Origin: Demequina muriae
GTDB lineage: Bacteria > Actinomycetota > Actinomycetes > Actinomycetales > Demequinaceae
Direction of reading: 5' to 3'
Assembly: GCF_030418295.1 (NCBI RefSeq)
Contig: NZ_JAUHQA010000001.1
Location: 682,001 to 746,000, forward strand
Length of the DNA stretch: 64,000 nt
Part shown: in pieces, positions 8,124 through 17,162 of the stretch
Layout of the letters: every line of letters begins with the position of its first letter
Position numbering within the stretch: position 1 is the stretch's first letter
Made by a program: the position numbers and the translations under genes
The notes under the pieces: model-generated
What the model was told of the DNA's origin: nothing
What the model saw: the letters and a program-made list of their open reading frames with translations, nothing else
The model's database searches: none

Positions 8124-8885
8124 ATGTACGCCCAGGAACGCCAGCAGTCCATCCTCGCCACCGCGCGCTCGCGCGGGCGAGTCGAGGTGGGACTGCTCGC
8201 GGAGGAGCTGGGCGTGACGGTCGAGACGGTGCGCCGTGACCTCACGGCGCTGGAGCGACTGGGGGTGCTGCGGCGGGTGCACGGCGGCGCGCTGCCCGTC
8301 GAGAGGCTCACTCTCGAGCCCAGCCTCGAGGCCCGCCAGACCCAGTTCGCCGACCGCAAGCGTCGCATCGGCTCGCGCGCGGTGATGGAGCTCCACGAGG
8401 GCGACACCGTGCTGCTCGACTCCGGCACCACCACGCTCGCAATCGCGCACGCGCTCCCCCCGGGCATGCGGCTCACCGTGATCACCAACTCGATCGACGT
8501 CGCGGCGCACCTCGCGAACCGCGAGCGCACCGAGCTGATGATGCTCGGCGGCCGCGTCCGTCAGCGCACGGGAGCCGCGGTGGGCGAATGGCTCACGCGC
8601 GCGCTCACCGATGTGACCGTCGACGTCGCCTTCCTGGGCACCAACGGCTTCACGGTGAAGCACGGTCTCACCACTCCCGACCAGGCAGAGTCCGCGGCCA
8701 AGCGCGCCATGGCGACGGCGGCGCGGCGCCTGGTGTGCGTGTCCGATGCGTCCAAGGCCGGCCAGGTCCACCTGCACCGCTTCGCCTCCACCGAGGACGT
8801 CGCGCTCATCATCAGCGACGACTCGCTCGACGACGACACGGTGCAGGACTTCGAGGACGTGGGCGTCGAAGTGGCACGCACGTGA
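8124..8885 (+). CDS. DeoR family transcriptional regulator of the polyol operon
   Basis: 253 aa. The N-terminal DeoR helix-turn-helix (ERQQSILATARSRGRVEV, then TVETVRRDLTALERLGVLRRVHGGAL) is followed by the sugar-phosphate-sensing isomerase-like domain (DSGTTTLAIAHAL, ITNSIDVA, LGTNGF, DQAESAAKRAMA). ATG at 8124 follows GAGGAGAG; an open frame extends upstream without homology. It is 50 bp after the dehydrogenase, and its stop overlaps the kinase start as GTGA. It probably represses the operon promoter at 4930-4980. It is a close paralogue of the fruR product at 17159-17920. Confidence 0.92.
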   Translation: MYAQERQQSILATARSRGRVEVGLLAEELGVTVETVRRDLTALERLGVLRRVHGGALPVERLTLEPSLEARQTQFADRKRRIGSRAVMELHEGDTVLLDSGTTTLAIAHALPPGMRLTVITNSIDVAAHLANRERTELMMLGGRVRQRTGAAVGEWLTRALTDVTVDVAFLGTNGFTVKHGLTTPDQAESAAKRAMATAARRLVCVSDASKAGQVHLHRFASTEDVALIISDDSLDDDTVQDFEDVGVEVART

Positions 8886-9832
8886 TCGTCACCCTCACGC
8901 CCAACCCGAGCCTGGATCGCACGATCGCGCTCGAGCAGCTGCGCCCCGGCGGGGTCCATCGCGCTCTCAGCCTGCGCGAGGACCCGGGCGGCAAGGGCGT
9001 CAACGTCTCCCGTGCGCTCGCGGCCAACGGCGCGGCGACCATCGCCGTGGTGCCCGCAGGAGGGGAGATCGCGCCCCGCTTCTCCGCGCTGCTGGACGAC
9101 GCGCACGTCACCCATGACCTGGTGAACCTGCCGGGCGCGGTCCGCACCAACATCACGCTCGTCGAGGACGACGGCACCACGACCAAAGTCAACGAGCTCG
9201 GCCGCGACTCCACTGCGGCCGACGCCGCGCTCATGCTCGATGCCGCCGAGTCCCACCTGGAGGGGGCCTCCTGGGTGGTGGGCTGCGGATCCCTGCCGCC
9301 CGGCCTCGGCGGCGAGGTCTACGTCGAGCTGATCGCCCGCGCGCGCCGCCGCGGTGTGGCAGTCGCGATCGACACGTCGGGCGTCGCGCTCACCGCAGTC
9401 ATCGGTGCGGGCCCCGATCTGATCAAGCCCAACCACCACGAGCTCGCCGAGCACGCGGGACGTCCGCTGCCCCTCCTGACCGACGTGGTGGAGGCCGCCC
9501 GCGAGATCGTCGACGCGGGAGTCGCCACGGTGGTGGTCAGCCTCGGCGCCCAGGGGGCGGTGGCAGTGTCCCGCGACGGTGCCGCGCACGCCGTCGCGCA
9601 TGTGGCCTCCCCGCTGTCGACGGTGGGCGCCGGCGACTGCCTCCTCGCAGGCTGGCTCCACGCCGTGAGCGAGGGTGCGACTGCGCGCGATGCCATCGAG
9701 AGAGCGGTGCGCTGGGGCAGCGCCGCGGTGGCCCTGCCGGGCTCGGCCGTCCCGGGGCCGCGCGACCTCGAGGCCGTGTCCGTCACCTCCCACCCGGCGC
9801 TCGATCCCCGCCTCGCGATGAGCGGCGACTGA
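8882..9832 (+). CDS. PfkB-family hexose-phosphate kinase (1-phosphofructokinase/tagatose-6-phosphate kinase type)
   Basis: 316 aa. Signatures: TLTPNPSLDR at the start, DPGGKGVNVSRALAANG near residue 38, WVVGCGSLPPG, and the catalytic-base motif STVGAGDCLLAGWLH. It phosphorylates the ketose phosphate formed by the dehydrogenase to the bisphosphate that enters glycolysis. Fructose-1-P, fructose-6-P and tagatose-6-P are all possible substrates. It starts with GTG overlapping the deoR stop by 4 bp. It is paralogous to fruK at 16215-17162, which argues for a different substrate or regulation. Confidence 0.88.
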   Translation: MIVTLTPNPSLDRTIALEQLRPGGVHRALSLREDPGGKGVNVSRALAANGAATIAVVPAGGEIAPRFSALLDDAHVTHDLVNLPGAVRTNITLVEDDGTTTKVNELGRDSTAADAALMLDAAESHLEGASWVVGCGSLPPGLGGEVYVELIARARRRGVAVAIDTSGVALTAVIGAGPDLIKPNHHELAEHAGRPLPLLTDVVEAAREIVDAGVATVVVSLGAQGAVAVSRDGAAHAVAHVASPLSTVGAGDCLLAGWLHAVSEGATARDAIERAVRWGSAAVALPGSAVPGPRDLEAVSVTSHPALDPRLAMSGD

Positions 9833-9843
9833 CCGCAAGCACC

Positions 9844-9861
9844 GGTCCGCGGCCGCGGACC
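9844..9861. terminator. Perfect 18-bp palindrome after the polyol operon
   Basis: GGTCCGCGGCCGCGGACC starts 11 bp after the kinase stop and can fold into a very stable GC stem. No T-run follows. It marks the end of the PTS operon before the separate two-component system. Confidence 0.55.
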
Positions 9862-10028
9862 CCAGTCCGCCCCCAGCGCACGCTCACCGAGCATCTGACC
9901 GGCGGGTCGAGCGCCCCACTCATGCGCGGGGAGCCGCGTGCGCGTTGATAGCATCGCAGGGGTGCCGCGCCTGCCGCGAAGCACCGAGGGCAATCGTCCC
10001 GAGCGTACTTATCGAGCCGGAGGGCGAC

Positions 10029-10742
10029 GTGATCCGCGTAGGCATCGTCGAGGACCAGCGGTCCAATCGCGAGGACCTGCTCACCCACCTGGCGCGGTAC
10101 TCGGAGGAGGAGGGCGTCGAGTTCTCCACTCAGGAGTTCGCGGACGGCGCGGACCTGGTCCAGGCGTACCGCCCGGAGTTCGACATCCTGCTCCTCGACG
10201 TCGAGATGCCGCGGATGGACGGGTTCGAGGCCGCGCGCCGCGTGCGTCAGGCGGACCCGAACGTGGTCATCATCTTCGTGACCAACATGGCGCAGTACGC
10301 CATCAAGGGCTACGAGGTGGACGCCCTCAGCTACCTCGTGAAGCCGGTGCCCTACTTCGCGTTCGCCCAGGAGCTGCGCCGGTCCCTTGGCCGCGTGCGC
10401 CAGTCGATGCCGGAGACGGTGGTGGTGAACGTGGCCGGCACTCTCACGCGGCTCGACACCAGCCAGATCGTCTACGTCGAGTCCATCAAGCACCGCATCA
10501 CCATTCACACGCTGAACGGCGAGTACACGTTCAGCGGCACGCTGAAGGCGATGGAGGCCGAGCTCGACGGCAAGGCATTTTTCCGCTCGAACAACTGCTA
10601 CCTGGTCAACATGAGCCATGTCACCAGCGTCGACTCCACCTCCTGCACCATGGTCGATGGCGACGTGCTCACGGTGAGCCGCCCCCGCAGGCGCGCATTC
10701 CTCGACGCTCTGGCTGACCACGTCGGCGGGCGAGTCCTGTGA
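10029..10742 (+). CDS. LytTR response regulator (AgrA/LytR type)
   Basis: 237 aa. Receiver domain with the phospho-acceptor Asp57 in ILLLDVEMPRMDG and Lys105 in YLVKPVPYF. The LytTR DNA-binding domain is at about residues 135-235 (TLTRLDTSQIVYVES, FSGTLKAMEAEL, FFRSNNCYLVNM). GTG at 10029 is chosen because GGAGGG lies 5 nt upstream and the receiver starts IRVGIVEDQ immediately; the open frame upstream lacks homology. It is followed 28 bp later by its cognate kinase. Targets are unknown. Confidence 0.92.
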   Translation: MIRVGIVEDQRSNREDLLTHLARYSEEEGVEFSTQEFADGADLVQAYRPEFDILLLDVEMPRMDGFEAARRVRQADPNVVIIFVTNMAQYAIKGYEVDALSYLVKPVPYFAFAQELRRSLGRVRQSMPETVVVNVAGTLTRLDTSQIVYVESIKHRITIHTLNGEYTFSGTLKAMEAELDGKAFFRSNNCYLVNMSHVTSVDSTSCTMVDGDVLTVSRPRRRAFLDALADHVGGRVL

Positions 10743-10770
10743 CGGTGCCGCGCGCAGGTGAGGGGACCCA

Positions 10771-12117
10771 GTGATCGAGGACGCCCTTCCCGACATCCCG
10801 CGCGCCGTCACGGCTCTCGCGGAGTGGTCCGCGTGCGTGGTCTACATCATGCTGATGCGCAAGCGGCTGTCGCGCGTGCCTCTCGTCGGCGCTCTCGCCG
10901 GCGGGCTCGCCGTGCTGCTGGGGGTGCAATGGATCGCGGGCCAGCTGCCCATCGAGCTGTGGACGCTGGGCATGGCTCTCGCGGTGGCGGCCATGTACGG
11001 ACTCATCATGCTGTGCGCCGACGCCAGCCCGCGCGAAGGAGGCGACCTGCTGGCCCGGGCCTTCGTGCTTGCGGAACTGGTGGCGTCCCTCGAGTGGCAG
11101 CTGCACGTGTTCTTCTACGGCGAGCGCACCGAGGGGGCAGGCTGGCTGATCCTCCTCGGCCTCGTCTACGCCGCAGGGTTCGCGGGGGCGTACTGGGCGG
11201 AGACCCGGCACTTCCCGCGCGACCAGCGCCTGCCGATCGACACCCGTGGCCTCGTGGGCGCCGCCGCCGTCGCGATCGTCACGTTCCTGATGTCGAACCT
11301 GAGCTTCTTCACCACGTCGACGCCGTTCTCGGGCCGGCTGGACCCCGAGATCTTCTACATCCGCACCCTCGTGGACCTCTGCGGCTTCGTGATCCTGTTC
11401 GCGCTGCGCGGCCAGCGTCTCGCGCTCCAGCGCGCTGCGGAGGTCAGCGCCGTCGGGATGATGCTGCGCCACCAGCGCGAGCACTACCTGCAGTCCAAGC
11501 ACGACATCGACGCGGTGAACCGCAAATACCACGACCTCAAGCACTACATCCATGCGATCCGTGCCGAGGCGGACCCCACGCGCCGGGCGGACTTCGTGGA
11601 CCAGCTGGAGGACTCGATCCGCGGCTACGAGCGCTCGATGCTCGACACCGGCTCGACGGTGCTGGACACGATCCTCACCGCCAAGCAGCAGCAGTGCGAT
11701 CGCTCCGGGATCACCCTCACGTGCGTGGCGGACGGCACCGCGGTCAACAGCATGGACCCCATGGACCTCGTCACGCTGGTCGGCAACGCGCTCGACAACG
11801 CGATCGAGGCGACCGGCCGTCTGGAGGACCCGGAGCAGCGACTCATCCGCGTCGCGATCTACCGCCACGACCTGCTGACGATGATCAAGATCGAGAACTA
11901 CTTCGAGGGCCCCGTGACGTTCGTCGACGGCCTGCCGCAGACCACCAAGGCGCAGGCGTCGCATCACGGCTACGGGCTCAAGAACATGCGCGAGACGGCA
12001 GAGAAGTACGGCGGCTCGCTCACCGCGCGGGCCGAGGACCGGTGGTTCTCGCTCCGCGCGCTCATCCCCGTGAAGGACGATGCGGTGGCAGGGTCGAGCG
12101 CGGCCAGCACTCCCTGA
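10771..12117 (+). CDS. GHKL-type sensor histidine kinase (AgrC/LytS-like)
   Basis: 448 aa. Residues 1-215 are six or more membrane segments with no large sensor domain. A coiled linker (RHQREHYLQSKHDID) leads to RKYHDLKHYI, where His254 is the likely phosphorylation site, as in AgrC-type kinases. The C-terminal GHKL ATPase has the N-box LVGNALDNAIEA and G-box HGYGLKNMRETAEKYGG. GTG at 10771 follows AGGGGA. Such membrane receptors often sense peptides or cell-envelope signals; no precursor peptide gene is visible next to it. It converges on ptsI with a 9-bp gap. Confidence 0.9.
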   Translation: MIEDALPDIPRAVTALAEWSACVVYIMLMRKRLSRVPLVGALAGGLAVLLGVQWIAGQLPIELWTLGMALAVAAMYGLIMLCADASPREGGDLLARAFVLAELVASLEWQLHVFFYGERTEGAGWLILLGLVYAAGFAGAYWAETRHFPRDQRLPIDTRGLVGAAAVAIVTFLMSNLSFFTTSTPFSGRLDPEIFYIRTLVDLCGFVILFALRGQRLALQRAAEVSAVGMMLRHQREHYLQSKHDIDAVNRKYHDLKHYIHAIRAEADPTRRADFVDQLEDSIRGYERSMLDTGSTVLDTILTAKQQQCDRSGITLTCVADGTAVNSMDPMDLVTLVGNALDNAIEATGRLEDPEQRLIRVAIYRHDLLTMIKIENYFEGPVTFVDGLPQTTKAQASHHGYGLKNMRETAEKYGGSLTARAEDRWFSLRALIPVKDDAVAGSSAASTP

Positions 12118-12126
12118 GCCGCCGGG

Positions 12127-13809
12127 CTACAGGATCTGCGTGAACTCCGCGTTGGCCGCCTCACGCACCGCCTCGAGGGCCTCGCCCGCCTCGCGAGCCG
12201 TGCGAGCGACGTGGGCCAGGCGCTGACAGTCAGCGAGGTCGTGCATGCTGAGCGCCACCCGCACGGCAGGGACCTTGCTGGGCGCCATGGACAGGCTGCT
12301 GATGCCCAGTCCCACCAGCACGAGAGCGAGCAAGGGGTCTCCTGCCGACTCCCCGCACACCCCGAGCGGGCGTCCCGCGCGATTTGCGCCCTCGCCGGCG
12401 ACGGCGATCATGTCGAGCACCGCGGGCTGCCACGGGTCCAGCAGGTCCGCCAGCTCTCCCTGCATGCGGTCCGCGGCCATCGTGTACTGCGCCAGATCGT
12501 TGGTGCCGAGGCTGCCGAACTCGACCTCGCCGAGCACATGCTCGGCGCGCATGGCGGCCGCCGGCACCTCGATCATCACGCCGGCCTTCGGAAGCCCATT
12601 CTCGTGGACGCGACGGGCGAACCACGCCGCCTCCTCCGCCGTCGCGACCATGGGCGCCATGACGCGCACGTCCGCCGTGGTCTCGCGGGCGGCGATCGCC
12701 AGCGCCTCGATCTGCGCATCCAGCAGGTCGGGCCGCTCCGCAGACATGCGAAGCCCGCGCCTGCCGAGAGCGGGGTTCTCCTCCTCGCCGAGGTCCGCGA
12801 ACGCGAGCGGCTTGTCAGCGCCCGCATCGAGCGTGCGCACCACCACACGGCGGCCCTCGAACGGGGCGAACACGCGGCGGTAGATCTCGGTCTGCTCCTC
12901 GACCGTGGGCGCGGTCGAGGCCGAGAGGAAGACGAACTCCGTCCTGAACAGACCGACGCCCTCGAGATCCAGCTCCCCCGCACGGTCGGCGTCGTCGACG
13001 CCGCCGATGTTCGCGAGCAGCGCCACGGGATGGCCATCGCGGGTCGCGCCCGGCCCGGTCGCGTGGCTGAACGCCTCGGCCCGGCGCTCCCGCTTCTGCG
13101 CCTGTGCGGCGAGAAAGCCCTCATCCGGGTCGAGGGTCACGGCGCCGGAGTCCCCGTCAAGCGCGACCAGGGTTCCGGTCGCGATGTCCGAGGCTCGTGG
13201 CACCTGCACCACGGCAGGGATGCCCATCTGCGCCGCGAGGATCGCGGTGTGGCTGGTGCGGCCGCCTCCCTCGGTGACGATGCCCACCACGAGCGCCGGG
13301 TCGAGCACCGCAGTGTCGGCCGGTGCGAGGTCGTGGGCGACGATGACGCTGGGGGTGGTGAAGACCGGCACCCCGGGTGCGGGCATCCCCAGGACCGCCG
13401 CGATGGCGCGGGCGCCGACGTCACGCAGGTCCGTCACGCGCTCCGCGAAGTATCCGCCGAGCTTCTCGAACTGCGCCGCATACGATTCGACGGCCGCGCT
13501 GATGGCATGCGCAGGTCCGAGCCCATCGCCCACCTGCGCGGTCGCGATCTTCATCAGCCCCTTGTCCCGCGCGATGAGCGCGGTGGCCTTGAGGATCTGC
13601 TGCGCGTGCGCATCGGCCGTGGCGGCCCGCTCCTCGAGCGACACGGCCACGGACTCCAGGGCAGCACGGATCTCGGCGACCGCCGCCTCGGCATCCGCGG
13701 GGGCGGGCTCGTCGGCGGGCGGCCGCACCGGTGGCGCGACCTGCACCACCGGACCAGACGCGGTGCCGGGGCTGACGCCGATGCCGTGACGACTCTCCGG
13801 GCTGACCAT
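12127..13809 (-). CDS. ptsI: PTS enzyme I (phosphoenolpyruvate-protein phosphotransferase)
   Basis: 560 aa, the usual EI length. It transfers phosphate from PEP to HPr in the cytoplasm. Seen: the N-terminal HPr-interacting helices, the phosphohistidine segment GGGRTSHTAILAAQMGIPAV near residue 185, and the C-terminal TIM barrel with LFRTEFVFL, MAPMVATAEE and GSLGTNDLAQY. The start MVSPESRHGIGVSPG is at 13809; the open frame continues much further upstream through other genes and must not be included. It is the last gene of the fru-pts operon. Confidence 0.95.
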   Translation of the reverse strand: MVSPESRHGIGVSPGTASGPVVQVAPPVRPPADEPAPADAEAAVAEIRAALESVAVSLEERAATADAHAQQILKATALIARDKGLMKIATAQVGDGLGPAHAISAAVESYAAQFEKLGGYFAERVTDLRDVGARAIAAVLGMPAPGVPVFTTPSVIVAHDLAPADTAVLDPALVVGIVTEGGGRTSHTAILAAQMGIPAVVQVPRASDIATGTLVALDGDSGAVTLDPDEGFLAAQAQKRERRAEAFSHATGPGATRDGHPVALLANIGGVDDADRAGELDLEGVGLFRTEFVFLSASTAPTVEEQTEIYRRVFAPFEGRRVVVRTLDAGADKPLAFADLGEEENPALGRRGLRMSAERPDLLDAQIEALAIAARETTADVRVMAPMVATAEEAAWFARRVHENGLPKAGVMIEVPAAAMRAEHVLGEVEFGSLGTNDLAQYTMAADRMQGELADLLDPWQPAVLDMIAVAGEGANRAGRPLGVCGESAGDPLLALVLVGLGISSLSMAPSKVPAVRVALSMHDLADCQRLAHVARTAREAGEALEAVREAANAEFTQIL

Positions 13810-13820
13810 GACCGTGGCTC

Positions 13821-14090
13821 CTATTCCGCGTCGAGGTCGCGCGACAGCAGCGCGACGAGTGAGTCGAGCGCCTCGTCGGCGCCTTCGCCCTCGGCGGTCA
13901 GCACGACCTCTTCGCCGTGCTTGGCGCCGAGAGCCATCACACCGAGGATGCTGGTGGCGTCGACAGGGTCCTCGCCCGGGCGGCCGATCTCGACATCGAG
14001 GCCCGTGGCGGATGCCGCCTCGACGAACAGGGACGCGGGACGCGCGTGCAGTCCGACGGATGAGGCGATGGTGACGGTCTTCTGCGACAT
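13821..14090 (-). CDS. ptsH: PTS phosphocarrier protein HPr
   Basis: 89 aa. His15 in SVGLHARPAS is the site phosphorylated by EI. Ser47 in DATSILGVMALGA corresponds to the regulatory Ser46 of Bacillus HPr; actinobacteria often lack its kinase, and none is seen here. ATG follows GAAGGAG. It lies between fruA (27-bp gap) and ptsI (11-bp gap). Confidence 0.95.
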   Translation of the reverse strand: MSQKTVTIASSVGLHARPASLFVEAASATGLDVEIGRPGEDPVDATSILGVMALGAKHGEEVVLTAEGEGADEALDSLVALLSRDLDAE

Positions 14091-14117
14091 GGTGGTGCTC
14101 CTTCGTTGAGGTGGGGG

Positions 14118-16196
14118 TCAGGCGACCGCGGGCGCGGTCTCGGACAGCAGCGGGTCGTGAACGCCCTTGCGGTCGCGGGACTTGAGTGCGAGGACGATCG
14201 CGGTCGTCACCAGCACACCAGCCGCGAGCGCGACGAGGAAGAGCAGGAAGTTGCCGATGAGCGGCAGCACCCAGATCCCTCCGTGCGGTGCGCGCAGCGT
14301 CGTTCCGAACAGCATCGCGAGGCCACCGGTGAGGGACGAGCCGACCACCGAGGACGCGATCACGCGCACCGGGTCGGAGGCCGCGAACGGAATCGCGCCC
14401 TCCGAGATGAAGGACGCTCCGAGGAGCCACGCAGCCTTGCCATTCTCGCGCTCGGGCTCGGAGAAGAGCCGCGGGCGCAGGGTGGTGGCGAGGGCCATCG
14501 CGAGGGGGGCGACCATGCCGGCCGCCATGACGGCGGCCATGATCTTGAGCTCCGGCGCATCGGTCACGGCGCCGGCAGCGACCAGACCGGTGGTGGCGAA
14601 CGTGTACGCGACCTTGTTCACGGGGCCGCCGAGGTCGAAGCCCATCATGGCTCCCAGGATGGCTCCCAGGATGACGGCGCTCGTGCCGCCCATGCTGCCC
14701 AGCGCGTCGCTGAGCGCCTCCGTGAGCGCAACGATCGGGCGTCCCAGCAGCGTGATGAAGAGGCCCGCGGTCAGGAACGTCGAGATGAGCGGGATCACCA
14801 CGACAGGCATCACGCCACGCACACCCTTGTGGACCTTCCAGCTCGAGACCCACTTCGCAAGGAAGCCGCCCAGGAATCCGGTGGCGATCCCGCCGAGGAA
14901 CCCGGCGCCCATGGTGAAGGCGATCGACCCGCCCACGAGTCCGGGGACGAGCCCGGGCCGGTCGGCGATCGCGAAGGCGATGAAGGCGGACAGGATCGGG
15001 ACCAGGAACCCGAACGATGCCCCGCCGATCACGAAGAGCAGGGCCGCCCAGGAGGTGAGGCTCAGGACGTCGAAGTTCTGAGTGATGTCGTACTCGCCCT
15101 CGGCGCCGAGGCCGTACTTGACGATCTCGATCGCGCCCTGCTCGCCGATGGCGATCTGCGCGAGCATGAAGGACATGGCGATCATGATGCCGCCCGCCGC
15201 AACGAACGGGATCATGTAGGAGACGCCGGTCATGAGCCACTGGCGGATCTTGACCCCGGTGCTCATGCCGCTGTCGACCTTCGTCGTGAGGCCGCCCGAT
15301 GCGGCGGCAGGGCCGGTGGCCTTCGCCGCGAGCGACGGATCCTTGGCCCACTCGTCTGCCATGGAGACCGCGCGGGCGATGAGGCCCGGCGCGTCGGAGA
15401 TCCCCTTCTTGACGCCGACGTCGACCGTCGGCTTGCCAGCGAAGCGGCCCTTGTCCTTGACCTCGAGATCGTGCGCGAAGATCACTGCGTCTGCTGAGGC
15501 GATGACCTCGGGGTCAAGCGGGTCGGAACCCGCCGAGCCCTGCGTCTCCACCGTGATCGTGTGGCCCGCGTCCTTCGCCGCGCGTTCGAGGGCCTCGGCC
15601 GCCATGTAGGTGTGGGCGATCCCCGTGGGGCACGAGGTGACCGCGACGATCGAGAGGGGCTTCTTCTCGGCCGATGCGGGCGCTGGCTCCGCGTCCTTCG
15701 TGGGCTCAGCGGACGCGGCGGTCGACTCGGACGCGTCGGCGGGGGCGGGGTCGAGCGCCACCTCCGCGCTCACGATCTCCACGACCTCCGCCTCGGTGGT
15801 GGCGCCTGCGAGTGCCGCCTTGAACTCGGACTTCATCAGTGCGCGAGCGAGCTTGGGCAGCATCTGCATGTGCGCGTCTCCCCCGGCCTCAGGTGCGGCG
15901 ATCAGGAAGACGAGGGTGGCGGGGCCGTCCTTGGCGCCCCAGTCGATGCCGTCCGAGACGCGGCCGAAGACGAGTGACGGCTCGGTGATCGCGGCGCTGC
16001 GCGCGTGCGGGATGCCGATGCCGCCCGGCAGTCCGGTGGCCATGGTCTCCTCGCGCTTCCGGACGTCGGCGAGGAAGGCGTCGAGGTCGGTGCAGCGGCC
16101 GGACTCGACGAGTCGTTCAGCGAGGACACGCGTCGCCGCGTGGCGATCCGCTCCGGTCAGGTCGAGCACGACCTGGCTCTCATTGATGAGGGACAT
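14118..16196 (-). CDS. fruA: PTS fructose-specific EIIABC
   Basis: 692 aa fusion in the order IIA-IIB-IIC. IIA: phosphohistidine His64 in GIGIPHARS. An Ala/Glu/Pro-rich linker (residues 150-180) precedes IIB with the phosphocysteine in VAVTSCPTGIAHTYMAAEAL. The IIC permease has about nine membrane segments, starting at QWLMTGVSYMIPFVAAGG and including MGFDLGGPVNKVAY. It imports fructose as fructose-1-phosphate, the substrate of the adjacent FruK. ATG at 16196 follows AAAGGAC. Confidence 0.95.
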   Translation of the reverse strand: MSLINESQVVLDLTGADRHAATRVLAERLVESGRCTDLDAFLADVRKREETMATGLPGGIGIPHARSAAITEPSLVFGRVSDGIDWGAKDGPATLVFLIAAPEAGGDAHMQMLPKLARALMKSEFKAALAGATTEAEVVEIVSAEVALDPAPADASESTAASAEPTKDAEPAPASAEKKPLSIVAVTSCPTGIAHTYMAAEALERAAKDAGHTITVETQGSAGSDPLDPEVIASADAVIFAHDLEVKDKGRFAGKPTVDVGVKKGISDAPGLIARAVSMADEWAKDPSLAAKATGPAAASGGLTTKVDSGMSTGVKIRQWLMTGVSYMIPFVAAGGIMIAMSFMLAQIAIGEQGAIEIVKYGLGAEGEYDITQNFDVLSLTSWAALLFVIGGASFGFLVPILSAFIAFAIADRPGLVPGLVGGSIAFTMGAGFLGGIATGFLGGFLAKWVSSWKVHKGVRGVMPVVVIPLISTFLTAGLFITLLGRPIVALTEALSDALGSMGGTSAVILGAILGAMMGFDLGGPVNKVAYTFATTGLVAAGAVTDAPELKIMAAVMAAGMVAPLAMALATTLRPRLFSEPERENGKAAWLLGASFISEGAIPFAASDPVRVIASSVVGSSLTGGLAMLFGTTLRAPHGGIWVLPLIGNFLLFLVALAAGVLVTTAIVLALKSRDRKGVHDPLLSETAPAVA

Positions 16197-16214
16197 GAGT
16201 TAAGTCCTTTCGGG

Positions 16215-17162
16215 TCAGTGACCCAGGCGGTAGGTGAGGGAGGGAGAGGTATCAACAGTGACGTCGATGTCTCGGAGATCCTCCGGTGTGGGGACGCCGC
16301 TGCCAGGAAGGGCGACGGCGGCTGTTCCCCAGCGAACGGCGACGGCGAGGGCGGCCGATGCCGAAAGTCCGGTCGTGAGCGAGTGGAGCAGGCCTGCGAG
16401 CATGCAGTCGCCCGCGCCCACCGTGGAGACAGGTGTCGACGCGGTCGCGTGCGCATGGACGGTGTCCTCGCGCGAGACGAGCAGAGCACCGTCCTGACCC
16501 AGGCTCACGGCGACGATCCCGATCCCGGCATCCACCAGAGTCATGGCGGCGTCGCGCACGTCCTGCAGGGTGGTCAGGTCGGCGCCCACCAGTTCCGCGA
16601 GCTCTTCAGCGTTCGGCTTGATCAGGTGCGGGCGTGCTCCGATCGCGGCCGCCATCGACGGTCCCGACGAGTCGATGGCGACTCGCGCTCCACTGTCACG
16701 CGCGGCCACGACGAGCGAGGCGTAGAAGTCGGCGGGAACGCCGGGAGGAAGACTGCCGCACCCGACGATCCACTCGGCGCCGGCGGCGAGGTCGAGCGTG
16801 GCGTCGAGCAGCGCCGCGACCTCGTTCTCGTCGAGCGTCGGTCCCGGCTCATTGAGCTTGGTGGTGGTGCCGTCGGGCTCGAGAATGCTGATGTTCATGC
16901 GGACCGCGCCGAGCACGGGCACGCTGCGACGGGTGACGCCGTCGGTGTCGAGCAGCTCCTCGAGCAGGTGACCCTCGGGCCCGCCGATCGGCACGACCGC
17001 CACGGACTCGGCGCCCTGGGCGGCGAGCGCCCGCGACACATTGACCCCTTTGCCGCCCGGGTCCACGCGGTTGGCGGTCGAGCGATGAACCTCGCCGCGA
17101 CGCAGCACGTCGATCATGACCGCGCGGTCGATCGACGGATTGGGGGTGACGGTGACGATCAT
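16215..17162 (-). CDS. fruK: 1-phosphofructokinase
   Basis: 315 aa PfkB kinase: TVTPNPSIDR, DPGGKGVNVSRALAAQG, WIVGCGSLPPG and STVGAGDCMLAG. It converts fructose-1-phosphate to fructose-1,6-bisphosphate. It is 18 bp upstream of fruA and overlaps the regulator gene by 4 bp (ATGA). Genomic context makes the fructose-1-P specificity secure. Confidence 0.94.
   Translation of the reverse strand: MIVTVTPNPSIDRAVMIDVLRRGEVHRSTANRVDPGGKGVNVSRALAAQGAESVAVVPIGGPEGHLLEELLDTDGVTRRSVPVLGAVRMNISILEPDGTTTKLNEPGPTLDENEVAALLDATLDLAAGAEWIVGCGSLPPGVPADFYASLVVAARDSGARVAIDSSGPSMAAAIGARPHLIKPNAEELAELVGADLTTLQDVRDAAMTLVDAGIGIVAVSLGQDGALLVSREDTVHAHATASTPVSTVGAGDCMLAGLLHSLTTGLSASAALAVAVRWGTAAVALPGSGVPTPEDLRDIDVTVDTSPSLTYRLGH

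Noticed and set aside
13810-15351. The open frame of ptsI continues upstream, giving a protein of over 1000 residues
   Set aside because: The extension runs antiparallel-free but out of frame through ptsH and fruA, is Arg/Gly-rich noise, and EI homology starts exactly at MVSPESRHGIGVSPG (13809).
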